From the NCBI GenBank assembly GCA_030035585.1, contig CM057462.1, positions 117,237,234-117,301,233 of the forward strand: DNA of 64,000 bases, in the 5' to 3' direction. The position numbers were made by a program, and so were the translations under genes. This DNA is from Dugong dugon (lineage: Eukaryota > Chordata > Mammalia > Sirenia > Dugongidae). The notes under the pieces are model-generated. The model worked only from the letters and a program-made list of their open reading frames with translations, had not been told where the DNA came from and made no database searches. The number at the start of each line of letters is the position of its first letter. The stretch's first letter is position 1. Positions 1 through 12,100 of the stretch are shown in pieces.

Positions 1-37
1 AGCCTGAGACAGACTTGCGGCTCAGACACTGCAATCT

Positions 38-70
38 ATGCGGAAAGTCTCTTGCCATGACATGGAATAA
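38..70 (+). promoter_or_regulatory. Upstream ORF in DNASE2B leader
   Basis: ATG at 38 opens a ten-codon ORF ending in TAA at 68-70, in a different frame from DNASE2B. It overlaps the in-frame ATG57 but stops 16 bases before ATG87. If the transcript starts upstream of 38, the uORF would disfavour ATG57 and leave re-initiation or leaky scanning to reach ATG87. The transcription start and promoter lie outside or at the edge of the window, so this is inference. Confidence 0.4.
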
Positions 71-86
71 AGTCGACAGACAGAAA

Positions 87-199
87 ATGACAGCAAGACT
101 TCTAAGAACAACTCTATCTTTGCTCTTCCTTGGACTCTTTGGGGTCCTGGAGGCAAAAACAATATCGTGCAGAAATGAAGATGGTGAAGCTGTGGACTG
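87..199 (+). CDS. DNASE2B: DNASE2B coding exon 1 (signal peptide)
   Basis: The exon encodes residues 1-37 and two bases of Trp38. It covers the signal peptide and the mature N-terminus with TISC and AVDW, the DNase II N-terminal signature. The donor is TG|GTAGGT at 200. Reading on past it would hit TAG at 201, so splicing is needed for an open frame. ATG87 has A at -3 and gives a signal peptide directly. An in-frame ATG at 57 (G at -3) would add ten mostly polar residues. The start used in human, four codons upstream of the position matching ATG87, reads GAC here, so ATG87 is preferred but not proven. Confidence 0.92.
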
Positions 200-3100
200 G
201 TAGGTAAATGAAATGTAAAGATGGGTGTAAGAGATAGAAAAGCAGAGTATTGGAGGCAGGCTGGTTCACTATGAAGTTCTTTAGGAGAAAGAGGAATTGA
301 AGTGTGCAAATGGACCAAATACCCAGACAGGGTTAAGCTTCCGAGTGAGGGAGTTTCCCTGGGAGAAAGAGCAGAACAGCCCCTCATTGCCTAATTCACT
401 GCTCTCAGGAGGGCAAGGCTGGTGGTCACAAAAGTGGGGTAGAGCTGACAACTTCTCTCAGTTAGCAATTTCCTTTTATTATATTATGGTTTCGCCTCAT
501 AGTACCCTTCCAACATCGTTTAGAGACCGGCAAAGGAGAGAAGGCAGATGACCCTTTTTTTGAAAGTGGAGTTCTCCTTATGAGAATGAGAAAGAGGATC
601 TGATCGTATATAGCACTGCTTGGTTAAGCTCTGTTTGTTAAAGCAGCTTAGGCAGGAGGTGGAGTGGGCAGTAGGTCACTGGCCTCTTGTTCCATGTTAA
701 AGAGACTAAGTGCAGCATTGCATTATAGTCATGGATTCTCCTAAGCATTCATCCCTTTCCACTCTTTAATTAGGGTCTTCAGGTGTGCCATTATGGTTGG
801 CATCAAGCATCCCATAAACTTCAGGCTAGAGAACACAAATATACTCACTCACTCTTTCAGCAAACAGTTCCTGAGCTCATACCAGGCCCTGTGTTGTGTT
901 TTAAAAATACAAATATGAACAAAACACAGTTCCTACACTCACGGAGCTCACAGTTATATGGTAAGGGCATAGAAGAGGCACTGGGGAGCAGAAAGCCAAG
1001 AAGCCTTCTCTGAGGAGTGGATTTGGAGCTTAAGTTTTAAATAATAATTACGAATTAGCTAAAAAAAGAAGGGTGATGCAAGGGCAGGTCAATGAGGAGA
1101 CACAGAGGCAAAAAGTTATGTGAAGAGTTTGAGAGCGGCAAGTGTTCCCATATTTCTGGAGCTTCAGGAGAATGGAGGGATGTCAAAACAGCTTGGGGGC
1201 AGTGTCTGACCTCCTCTAACTTCACTAGCGGGAAAAGAGAACCAAGATCAACAGCCCAAGGCTGATTCCTATGAGGCAGAGGTCAGACATGCCTCCTCTC
1301 TCTCAGTCATCTTCACCAACTCTGACACCAACTGTCCCTCCCACAGCACTCTCTACTTCTCTGCGGTGTTTGATAATTCATTGCTATGGCCACACAGAAC
1401 TCACAGACCATACTTACAATTATGGGGCTTATTAGGGAAGTAACAGGTTACAATTCAAGCTCAGGAACACACAAAGATACAGTTGTTTCATCAGGACAGC
1501 CTCTTCCCAGCCATGCTCACAGGCACGCCTCTCCCTGAGTCTAGGCCTCTGCCCAAAGGCACTCAGCTTTCTCTCTCCATGGGCCGGGAAGCCCACCATG
1601 CTGTCTCCTGCTGCCAGGCCTCTCCTGCCACTGCTTCTGATCTTCTTCAGGGCTACAGCTCACTATCTCTCTGTCTTCTGGTCCCAAGAGCTTCCCAGTG
1701 CAGGGATCCCGGGTCCAAAGGACTCACTGGCTCCTAGCTATTCTTCCTTGGTGGTGGTGGGATCTTTTCTGCTCTAGAATTGGTTCTCTTTTAAGGCAAA
1801 ACTCACTGATGCCCTCAGGGGCCACAATTACCCTATCACACAGTCCCGCCCAAACATCTGGGTGGAAGTTATAAGACCATGGCTAGAAAGGCCACACACA
1901 AAATTAATTGTACTGCAAGGGAAATGGCAGGAAATGAGGCTAGAAAGTTAGGTGAGGGCCAGGTAATGAAGGGTTTTTTGTGCTGAGCTGCAGGGTTTGA
2001 ACCTGACCTTGAAAGGAGGCCACTGAAGGACATCAAGAAGTGGTGTGATATGGTCAGATTTGCATTTTAGAAATTTCACTGGTGCATAACAAAGTTTATT
2101 AAGAAAATGTTCTGCATCCCACTTTGGTGAGTGGCATCTGGGGTCTTAAAAGCTAGTGAGTGGCCATTTAAGATGCATCAATTGGTCCCAACCCACCTGA
2201 AGTAAAGGAAGATAGAGAACACCATAGACACAAGGAAAGTATTGGTCCAAGAGACAGAAAGGGCCACATAAATGAGAGACTTCATCAGCCTGAGACCAGA
2301 AGAACTAGATGGTGCCTGGCTACCACCAATGACTGCCCTGACAGGGAACACAACAGAGAGTCCCTGATGGAGCAGGAGAAAGGTGGGGTACAGAACTCAA
2401 ATTCTAGTAAAAAGACCAGACTTAATGGTTTGATTGAGACTGGAGGGACCCCGGAAGACTTGGCCCCCAGACTCTCTGTTACCTCAAAACTAAAACCATT
2501 CCTGAGGCCAACTGTTCAGACAAAGATTAGATTGGACTATGGGACATAAAATGATACTCGTGAAGAATGTGCTTCTTAGCTCAAGTAGACAGATGAGACT
2601 AAATGGGCAGCTCCTGTCCAGAGGCAAGATGAGAAGGCAGAAAGGGTCAGGAGCTGGTTGTATGGACGCAGGAAATCCAGAGTGGAAAGGAGGAGTGTGC
2701 TGGGATCACATAACAATGTGTGTATAAATTTTTGTATGAGAGACTGACTTGAATTGTAAATTTTCACTTAAAGCATAACAATAAAAAAAAAGAAAGAAAG
2801 TTCACTGGCAGCACAGTGAAGGCTAGATGGAGGGAGACCAATCAAAAGTCAGAGAAACCAGCTGGAATTTTGCAGTATTACAGGTAAGAAGAAGTGAGGA
2901 CCTGAGTTAAACAGTTGGCAGTAGAAACGGAGAGGAAGGAACGTTCTGAGAGGACTTGGTAATGGATGAGATAAGGGATGTCAGAGAGAAGTTAAGATAG
3001 ACTTTCAGGTTTCAGGTTTCTTTGACTGCATGGATGTGTTCCCTAATAGTGGGGGTTGAACAGATTTGGAACAAAATACTATAAACTTGGTTTCAAAAAT

Positions 3101-6100
3101 ATGTCGTTGGAGGTCTCTGGGACATCTTTGTGTCTAGGTTCATCTGGATCTCAGCACAGAGATGTGAGCTAGAAACAGATTCAGGAATGTTCAGTATATA
3201 CTTGGAGACAGTCACTAGGAAGGATGTTTTAAAACCACTAACCATGGCACACCGGTGGGCCAAAAACCCTTCAATGATGGGCCACCAAATTGTCATCAGT
3301 ATATAAAATTTATTTTTGCTACAACTGAGTGGACGTATTACTTAGTGATGTCCATCAGAGAGAACGCTGAGCTGAGCAGATAGTGAGACACAGCCTTAAG
3401 CTGGTACAACTTACTGTGAGAGTTAAACAGCAAAGTAACATCAAATCAGCACCAAAGAAAAATTCTGTTTTCTGGAACATGTGAGGACCTTTCCCTGTGA
3501 GTGAGAAAGCATTGTCAGGGGAGGAAATATTTCACTTCAATAGAAGCATAAAGCTGAAGAGAACTGAGTGAAGAATTTGATGTTCTTATGGACAGTGTAA
3601 GATACTGTTGTACAGTAACTAAAAAAAATCAGTTATTGTTGAGTTAATTCCAATTCATGGTGACCCCATGTGTGTCAGAGTAGAAAACTGTGCTGATTTT
3701 TCAGAAGTAGATTGCCAGGCCTGTCTTTTGAGGTACCTCTGGGTAGACCCAAACCACAACCTTTCAGTTAGCAGCTGAGCGTGTTAACCATTTTCACCAT
3801 CCAGGGAGTCCTGTACAGTAATAGTGAATGCATCATAATGTTTGGTTGTTGTGAGTGTTTAAGTGATAAATGTGAGGTTCATGCTCCTGGAGAGTATTTG
3901 GTTAAATCATTCGTTCTCAACTGGGGAAGATTTTGCCCTCCATATGACTTTTAGCAATGTCTGGAGCCATTTTTTATTGTTACTACTGGGATCTAGTAAG
4001 CAGAGGCCAGGTACCCTGCAATGCACAGGATGGCCTCCTGCAATGAAGAATTAATTATCTGGCCCCAAATGTCAACTGGGCTGCTGTTGAGAAACCCTGG
4101 GCTAGACAGTCCAGGAATGCCTGAATGCTATAAGGCCCAACCACCTCTCCTCTTGTGCGATACCTAAAGGAAATATATGATCAGGAAACAATAGAAAAGG
4201 AAAGCAAAGTGCCCACTTAATCAGCTGGTCTTGGATTTGATTCCTTAATGCAGAGCATTCTGATAAACTGAGCTAAAGAATGTGGCTCAGGCCAGAGGCT
4301 CAAGGAGGCCTCTACCTTCCCTGAAGCTCAAACACAAATTTCACACCCAACCAGCAAGTTGCAAACAGACGAGCATGCCAAGCACAAGTGCAGAAGAGGA
4401 AAACACATCCAAGAGCAAGAGTCCTCCAGTCCAGGCCTGGACCTTAACCTTCTCCCCATATGGATTGTGGAAGCAACAGAGAGAACCACTCTCAGTGTAC
4501 CTGGATGTCCACCACAGGGAAAGTCCATATACCCTCTAGACAAATAAACATACCTGTCCAGTCAGATTCACATTTCCTTTTCTGGGGAAGAGGAAGAAGA
4601 AGGGTAGAGACAGGCAGCGGCTTGAGCGAATCCCATTCCTTAGACTTGGAGGCTTCCCATAAAAAATAATTGAGACTACAGATTTAAGTTCTTAGCGTGA
4701 CTGCCACCAGGCAAGCACTCAGTAAATATTAGTAATTCATAATTATTTCCTTTGTTAGGTTTACCTTTTATAAGTTACCTAAAAGGCAAGAAAAGGAAAG
4801 TGGAGAGACTGGGTTAGAGTACCTGTACCTAGACTCTACAACTAGAAGCTGGAGGAGGAGTAACCAACTAATGAATGCCACCAGCAGTGTTTTGGGAAGG
4901 ACATTACACCAGCTATATGAAGCACATGCCTCCAAGGTATGTTATAGCTAATCATTTATTTGAGTCATATAAAGTACATAAGACAGAATCCAAAGCTTCC
5001 AAAATATTTTTTTCTATTCATTCACCAACTCTTAATCCTAGCAACTTAAAGTAAACTAGCTCAGGACTAGCCCAGGACAACTGTCTGAGACAATCTGACC
5101 AAGATCTTAGGGAATATGCCATCATACTCTACAGTAATGCCAAATTGCTGGTACATTAGGCACCATGTTTAACGGTATTCCTGGACAGTGTGAATTAATT
5201 GTATATTTAAGTCCTTTGGCTGCCAAAACCTCTGCCAATTCACTCTTTTTTATCCATCTGATTTTAGTCCATCTGATTTAATCCATCTAACTTAGTCCAT
5301 CTATTTTAATCCATCAAAATCACAAAAATTTATCCATCTAATACAAATAGAGAGAAGAACCGTCTTCTGCCACAATGGAACATAGACCAATGATCGATAT
5401 GACATAAGTTATGTGTTCTTTATGCCATAGTGGTGATGAATTTGTGCTGACCCAAGAAAAGGGACCCACCTGGTCTTCCCTTTGATTAATTACTTTCAAA
5501 TGGTAAGTTGAGAGCTAAGGGTCTCGTTCAAGGCCCTAGAACTAACTTGCCTGAATGGCAGTTAAGCCTATCTGAACTTCACAAGCTAATGAGCTAAGCC
5601 ACAAAAGAGAGCGCATCCAGATAATTCAGACATAGGTGGCTGACTTGTAAGTAGCCCTGCTGGCTCAATATGGCACTATCTGCTATTCAGTAACAAGAAA
5701 CTGCTTTCCAACCGCGGAGGACAAGTAAAACCCAGCAATAATTGAAATCCAGTTATACTCACTAGTGCTGCTATAACACAAATACCACAAGTAGGTGGCT
5801 TTAACAAAGAGAAATTTATTCTTTCACAGTCTAGTAGGCTACAAGTCCAAATTCAGGGTGCCAGCTCCAGGGGAACGCTTTCTCTGTCGGCTCTGTAGGA
5901 AGGTTTGTGTCATCAATCTTCCCTTGGTCTGGTAGCATCTCAGCGCAGGAACCCCCAGTACAAAGGAAGTGCTCTGCTCCCAGCGCTGCTTTCTTGGTGG
6001 TATGAGGTCCCCAACTCTCTCCTTGCTTCCCTCTCCTTTCATCTCTTGTAAGATAAAATGTGCAGGCCACACCCCAGGGAAACTCCTTTTACTTTGGATC

Positions 6101-9100
6101 GGGGATGTGATCTTAGTAAGGGTGTTACATCCCACTCTAATCCTCTTACAATCACAAAATGGGAGGACAACCACACAATACTGGGAATCATGGCCCAGCC
6201 AAATTGATACACACATTTCTGGGGGACACAATTCAATCCATGACATTCACTTATGCATTTCCTAACAATAATTTATAGAGAAGTAAGCAAATAATATGAT
6301 GAAGCACCTACAGTGTACTGGGCTCTGTGCTGGGCCTTTACATATGTCAATTAATTTAGCCTGTAGCACTATTGCACATGTGTATCTGAATATTTACTCA
6401 AAACATGCAGGGTGCTTGCATTATGTGTGGTCATATTCATTTAATTCACTGCCACTATGACCAGTCTTCAGAGCCGAGTTACAAAGTTATAAAATATTTA
6501 TAGACCTTTGAATGAATGTGATGTGCCAACCACTGTGCTAAGTGTTTTAAAAAATTATTTTCTTTAATCTCAAGGACAACCCTGTTTTGAATAAACAGAT
6601 TGTTATTTAAAATCAAAACTGCCTGCAGTTGCTTCTGCCTTCCAAGTTTGGGGTTGCGGTTGTGGAGCATAATCTAGCAGACAAAAAATAAATGCCAACA
6701 TGGTTCCCTTCACCATCACAGGAACTGCTGGGAGGAGAAGGGAAAGAGAGTAATATTGTAAAGCCGCTCCCTTTTACTCTGTGCTGGAACAGATGGTTCT
6801 TAGTTTGACAGAATATAATAATGATCTTTGGAGGTACAAAGGTAGCCCCAAGAGCCTAGAAGGGGAAAGAGCTAAAATGCTCAGCAAAACAATCAAACAA
6901 AAAAAGGTGGATGAGAATCAGGGATTAAAAAGTGTGAGAAACTTGGAGGGAGATTGGGGGCAGGGCAACATGCTAACGTCAAAACTTTCAACCATTTCAA
7001 ACCTTCAGTAAAAATCTGCTCACACACTAATGCCTTGAGTGATTGATTCTGGGAAGATAAAGACAGCAAAGGGGCTGATGTCCATGTCTGATGGGCACAG
7101 CACGAAAAGAAGAGACCAATCGCAGCAGGTGACGTCCAGGTAAGAGTGAGTGTTCCTTGGAAGTTGGAACTACATGCCAGAAGTGACTGAGAATGTTATT
7201 ACCCGATCCTGGACCTGAAATTGAACTTGTGAGAGAGAGTAGGACTCAAGATCAGAGCAACTGGTTTTAAATCTCAAATGTCAAGGTGATCTAAGCCAAC
7301 ACATGGGTTACATTTGGAATTGTTTTCCTTCTTTAGCAGGTAAGAAAATTGCCTTTGCAAATAAGAACGTTTCATTTGCCTTTATGACAACACGTATCAA
7401 ACTATATGGCACTTGCCTAAACTTGCCTGTCTATATTCTCTACTATAGACAGGGCAGAAACTGTATCCCTCTTGTTCACCATACAGTAGCCAAAACAACA
7501 CCCAACAAACGTGTTAAATGAATTAAGTTGTACAAAGGCACGCGCCTAGATCTACCTTATTCTTAAGTTCATGATCTGTCCTCTTATCAAATCACCTCTC
7601 TTCCCACCAGAACTACAACCCATTCAACCTTAGCTAGTTGTTATACTCCTGGTTAGAATAGTAACCTTCATCTATTCTAAGAAGAAAGTTCCTCACCTGT
7701 CTTCTTAGAGCCTCTCCACATTGCACCCCAAAGACGCACAATGACCTCATACCATATTGCCACATTCATTCCAAGCCCATGGAATAACTAATTATCAGAG
7801 TTCTCCATAGGAGGATGATATGCATGCCATTTGGCAGCTGTGATCAATTATGGAAAATGAGTAAGAAAACAGTTTAACTTTCCTGGATATTCCCAAACAC
7901 AGTAGCCAAGAATGCTACACAGACTATGCTGTACATTTAAAAATATATAATTTTAGATCACATCAAATAATTAAGCAACTGTGAGAGACTCAGTTATTAA
8001 CTCCCCCACCCCAACCACCCAGGAGAAAAGCAAGGGCTTTTCCTGCTTTTAATTATGTCCCTGAGACTTTTTAATATTGACATCATTGGCTTCAATAAAA
8101 GTCACTGCATCATGACGCAAATGAAACGGTGCCACCCAGAACAAATACAAGCAAGTTTCCAAAGCATGACAAAGAGAAGCTATCAAAATAATAGCCTCAT
8201 TTTGACTCAAAGATCTGGCCAACGCTTTGGAGAATTTACTGGTATTTTGCCTTATCAAAGGAAATTCAATATCACACATTCGATTTCACCAGAAGCAGAG
8301 AAATATCCAGTTAGAAAGGTGAAGTAACACTGAGAAACAGATGGAAGAAAAATCCTCTCATAGACTGGAGAAATCCCAAGAGTATGGCCCACGGATATGC
8401 TTACAGTTCATATAATGAAGTCACTCCTGAGGTTCACACTTCAGCCATAGATTAGACAGGCCCATAAAACAAAATGAGACTAAATGGGCACACCAGCCCA
8501 GGGGCAAGGACGAGAAGGCAGGAGAGGATAGGAAAACTGTTAACTGGGAACCCAAGGTCAAGAAGGGGAGAGTGTTGACACGTCGTGGGGTTGGCAACCA
8601 ATGTCACAAAACAATATGTGTATTAATTGTTCAATGAGAAGCTAGTTTGCTGTGTAAACCTTCATCTAAAGTACAATAAAAAAAAAAGAAGAAATAAAAA
8701 TCCTTTCATACCAGAGAGGCAGGGGGAGTAGATCATGAGGAATTCTGATTATACACAAAGCTTGGCCAAGCAGTGAAGCAAAAAGTAGACAGAGGAAATC
8801 AGATCCTGACAAGTAGCTCTGTGCTGTGCCTGTAATAGCAATGGAAGAAAACTCAGGTGTAATCCTTGGCTGGTTGTACCCACTTCACTTCCTGAATAAA
8901 TATTTAAGCACTCCTTTATTATACACTGGTTGCTTAATCAGAAACCTAGGTCCAAAACAACCAAGAGAAATAGAAATATCAGCCTCACACATCACATCGC
9001 AATGCATAGGGCTCCTGTCACAAGAGGAAATCATGCATGGTTGAGAATGGACTTCCTCTCCCTTGTTTTGCATGTCACAGAATTCATACTGATGGGCAAG

Positions 9101-12100
9101 CTGCCTATTAGAGGAATGGATGACTTCTCATGTGTATTAATGAAAACTCTGTATTACAGGCTGGCTAGCTGGTAGAAATGTTGTGAGCATTTGTGGATGG
9201 AAGATTTATGCCATTATAACCCTAATATGTTCCTGCAGAGTAACAACACAGCCTATCTAATATACAATGATGGAGTTCCTAAATCTGTGAATTATAGCAG
9301 GAAGTATGGCCACACCAAAGGTATGACAGAGGCCTTAGTTTCTCTTGCCTACTGGAAATCAACATTTTTTTTGGGCAAACATTTCATCATAACTATTCTT
9401 ATGTTCTACACTAAAAAGATAGCATAACTTTTCTTTTTAATGGTTTATTTTGAGTTATTGAAGTGTTTGATTTCTATATCACAGGTTATATTATACTTTG
9501 ACTTGGCAATTCCCTTTTCACGAATCCCATTTTATTTCTTAGCATATTTTTTAAAATATGCCTTATAGTGGAAGTTCAAGTGCCAACTACTGGGAATACC
9601 AGCCAGTAAATATGTATATCTGTATCCCTGGGTGTTGTAAATGGTTACCAAGTTCAGCTGCTAACTACAATGTTGTGCTTCAAGTCCACCCAGAGGCTCC
9701 TCAGAAAAAACGCCTGGCAATCTACTTCTGAAAAATCAACCATTGAAACCCTATGAAGCACAGTTCTACCCTGACACACATGGGGTCACCATGAGCTGGA
9801 ACTCTCTTAATGGCAATTGGTTTATTTATACACACACATGCTCATAAAACATTTTAGCATCTTAGTCACGTTTATTGAGGTATAATTTACACTAAGTAAA
9901 ATTCACTCTTTTTAGTGCATAATTCCATTTGATGTAAGCATTTTTGAAGAAATTTTTTAAAACTAAATAGCCAAACAATTTTTTATATTATAGTAACTTT
10001 TGTCATTTTAATATACACATTTTATGTGTATATTAATTATAGAAAATTTCAGAATGCAGGTAAACAAAAAAATCTATAATCCTAATGTGCATTAGATAAC
10101 TACACTTAATCCTTCCTACTTTTTCTATAATGTATATTTTAAAATATTTTCATAAAAATACTGTAATGACTATTTTCCAACTTAATATATCATGAATAAT
10201 TTTCCATGGCAACAAGAATTCTTCAGAAGGTTCCAAACTCAAACGCCTTCAGAGAACAGGCAAGTGATATAACAGAGTCAAGTGAGCTGGGTTAGCAGGC
10301 AACTGTGGAGAACTGGAGAGTACATACTTGGCCTAAAGGGGGCAGTTACTAATCAGCTTGCCATATAGGGATGCAATTTTTCAGGAGATGCTAAAAATTG
10401 ATATTTTCATGGAAAATCTCCCCAATATTTAAATGTTGGCAATGAATTTAAAGTTTTAAAAATACTCTGTAAGTCTAATAAAACATATCTGTGGTCTTGA
10501 TTTGACCTGTGGGCTGCCAGTTTGCAACCTCTGATTAAGAATATAATTTGTAATGACTGTCAAAGGGCATGAGCATTTAAAGGCTTTTGATTTAGTCAAG
10601 TTGTCCTCGTGATAGGAGTCTCTTGGTGGTGCAAAACAATTAACAAGCTTGGCTGCTAACGGAAAGGCTGGAGTTTGAGTCCACCTAGTGGTACCTCAGA
10701 AGCAAGATCTGGTGCTCTACTTCTGAAAAATCAGCCATCAAAAACCCTACTGAGCACAGTTCTGCTCTGACACACGTGGGGTCGCCATGAGTCGGAGTCA
10801 ACTCGATGGCAATTGGTTTGCTTTTAGTTTTTTGGTCTTCCTGATGGTCCTATCTATATGTAACCCAACCATTATTAGCTCATGCCATATTCTCCAGCCT
10901 CTCATCCGGCAACTTCCCACCACTACTCTCACCTCCACCCTGTTAGGAGCCACCTGTTAGGAGTCACAAGGGTTTGAAAAAAAGACTGGAAAGAGAGTGA
11001 GGCCCAAAGCCAAATGGGGGAGTTCTCCTTGCCAACAGATGCCCTACTATCCTGTGGCATTTGTACCAGGAGGTTACGATTTCAGCAAAACAGCACACTC
11101 ATCTGAGCACAGGAGAGCTCTTTAATGTCCCCCAGCTGTTAGGCAGCACAACTTTGAACACAGTCCATCTAGACAGAGGTATTGACTCTGTTTCCACCAA
11201 GAAAGCAACAGTAGACTTTTGAAAAGAAACAACTGACAAGAATTCGATTTCACCTCTAACAATAAGGCAAACATGAATGAATTTTATGTTTTCATGGTCA
11301 TATGCAGATTGGACAGTCCAGCTAGCATTCAGAACTATCCTGATATATTTATAAACACAGAAATATTCATTGACACCTACAGGTGTCACAAGATGATGAT
11401 CTTCCTGTGTTCTTTTCTGGTTCTCACATTCTTTTGCTCTAGAGATTTTATACTAAACACAATTAATTGGGATGCTTTACCATAGCTTCCTCCTTTTTCT
11501 CTTTGCCTCTTTTTTTGGGCTTGTGGAATTGGGTGACTCCTCTGCCACATAAATGAGCATCATTTTCTTGCAACAAATTGCTGCAAGTACATTTCTTCAT
11601 TTGATATTTTCTTTTTCAACTCTGATTTTTAGCTGGCTTTCGAAAATAGTTGAGCTGCTTAGCAGTGAAGACACTATCTGAAGCTTGACAGGTGACTGTA
11701 CAGTTTAACAAGGTCAAATTCCAATTCAGCAAATTTGCATTCTGCCAAAACAAATTCTTCTTGTTTCAACATGAGACTCCTCTTAACTCTGCACAGGGTG
11801 GCTCGCCTGGTTCCCCTCTTGTGGTGGCTTATTATCAGTAATGGGGCAATGTAACATGTGCTTGAATTGTTTTTGAAGTCTTTGAAAAATGTCCATGGTA
11901 CTTATGATTATTAGCCTAATAAAGCACTAGCCTAAAGCATAAGCATAATCCAGCTTAAATATTGCAGCTTTGAACTCTATTTTTAAAAGGAGCTTTGTTT
12001 TTTTTAATGTATCTGTATTTAACTGTATCGTTGGTAGGTTTACTGCTGTGGAACAGTGTCCAGGGGTTCTGGTTGATTCATTCTATTCCCCGGTTCCCTC

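Noticed and set aside
15..86. Extended DNASE2B N-terminus from an upstream non-ATG codon (TTG at 15)
   Set aside because: No ATG at that position, and the extension would bury the signal peptide.
5839..6246. 135-codon minus-strand open frame
   Set aside because: It lies within the MaLR-like solo LTR; other copies of the LTR do not keep the frame.
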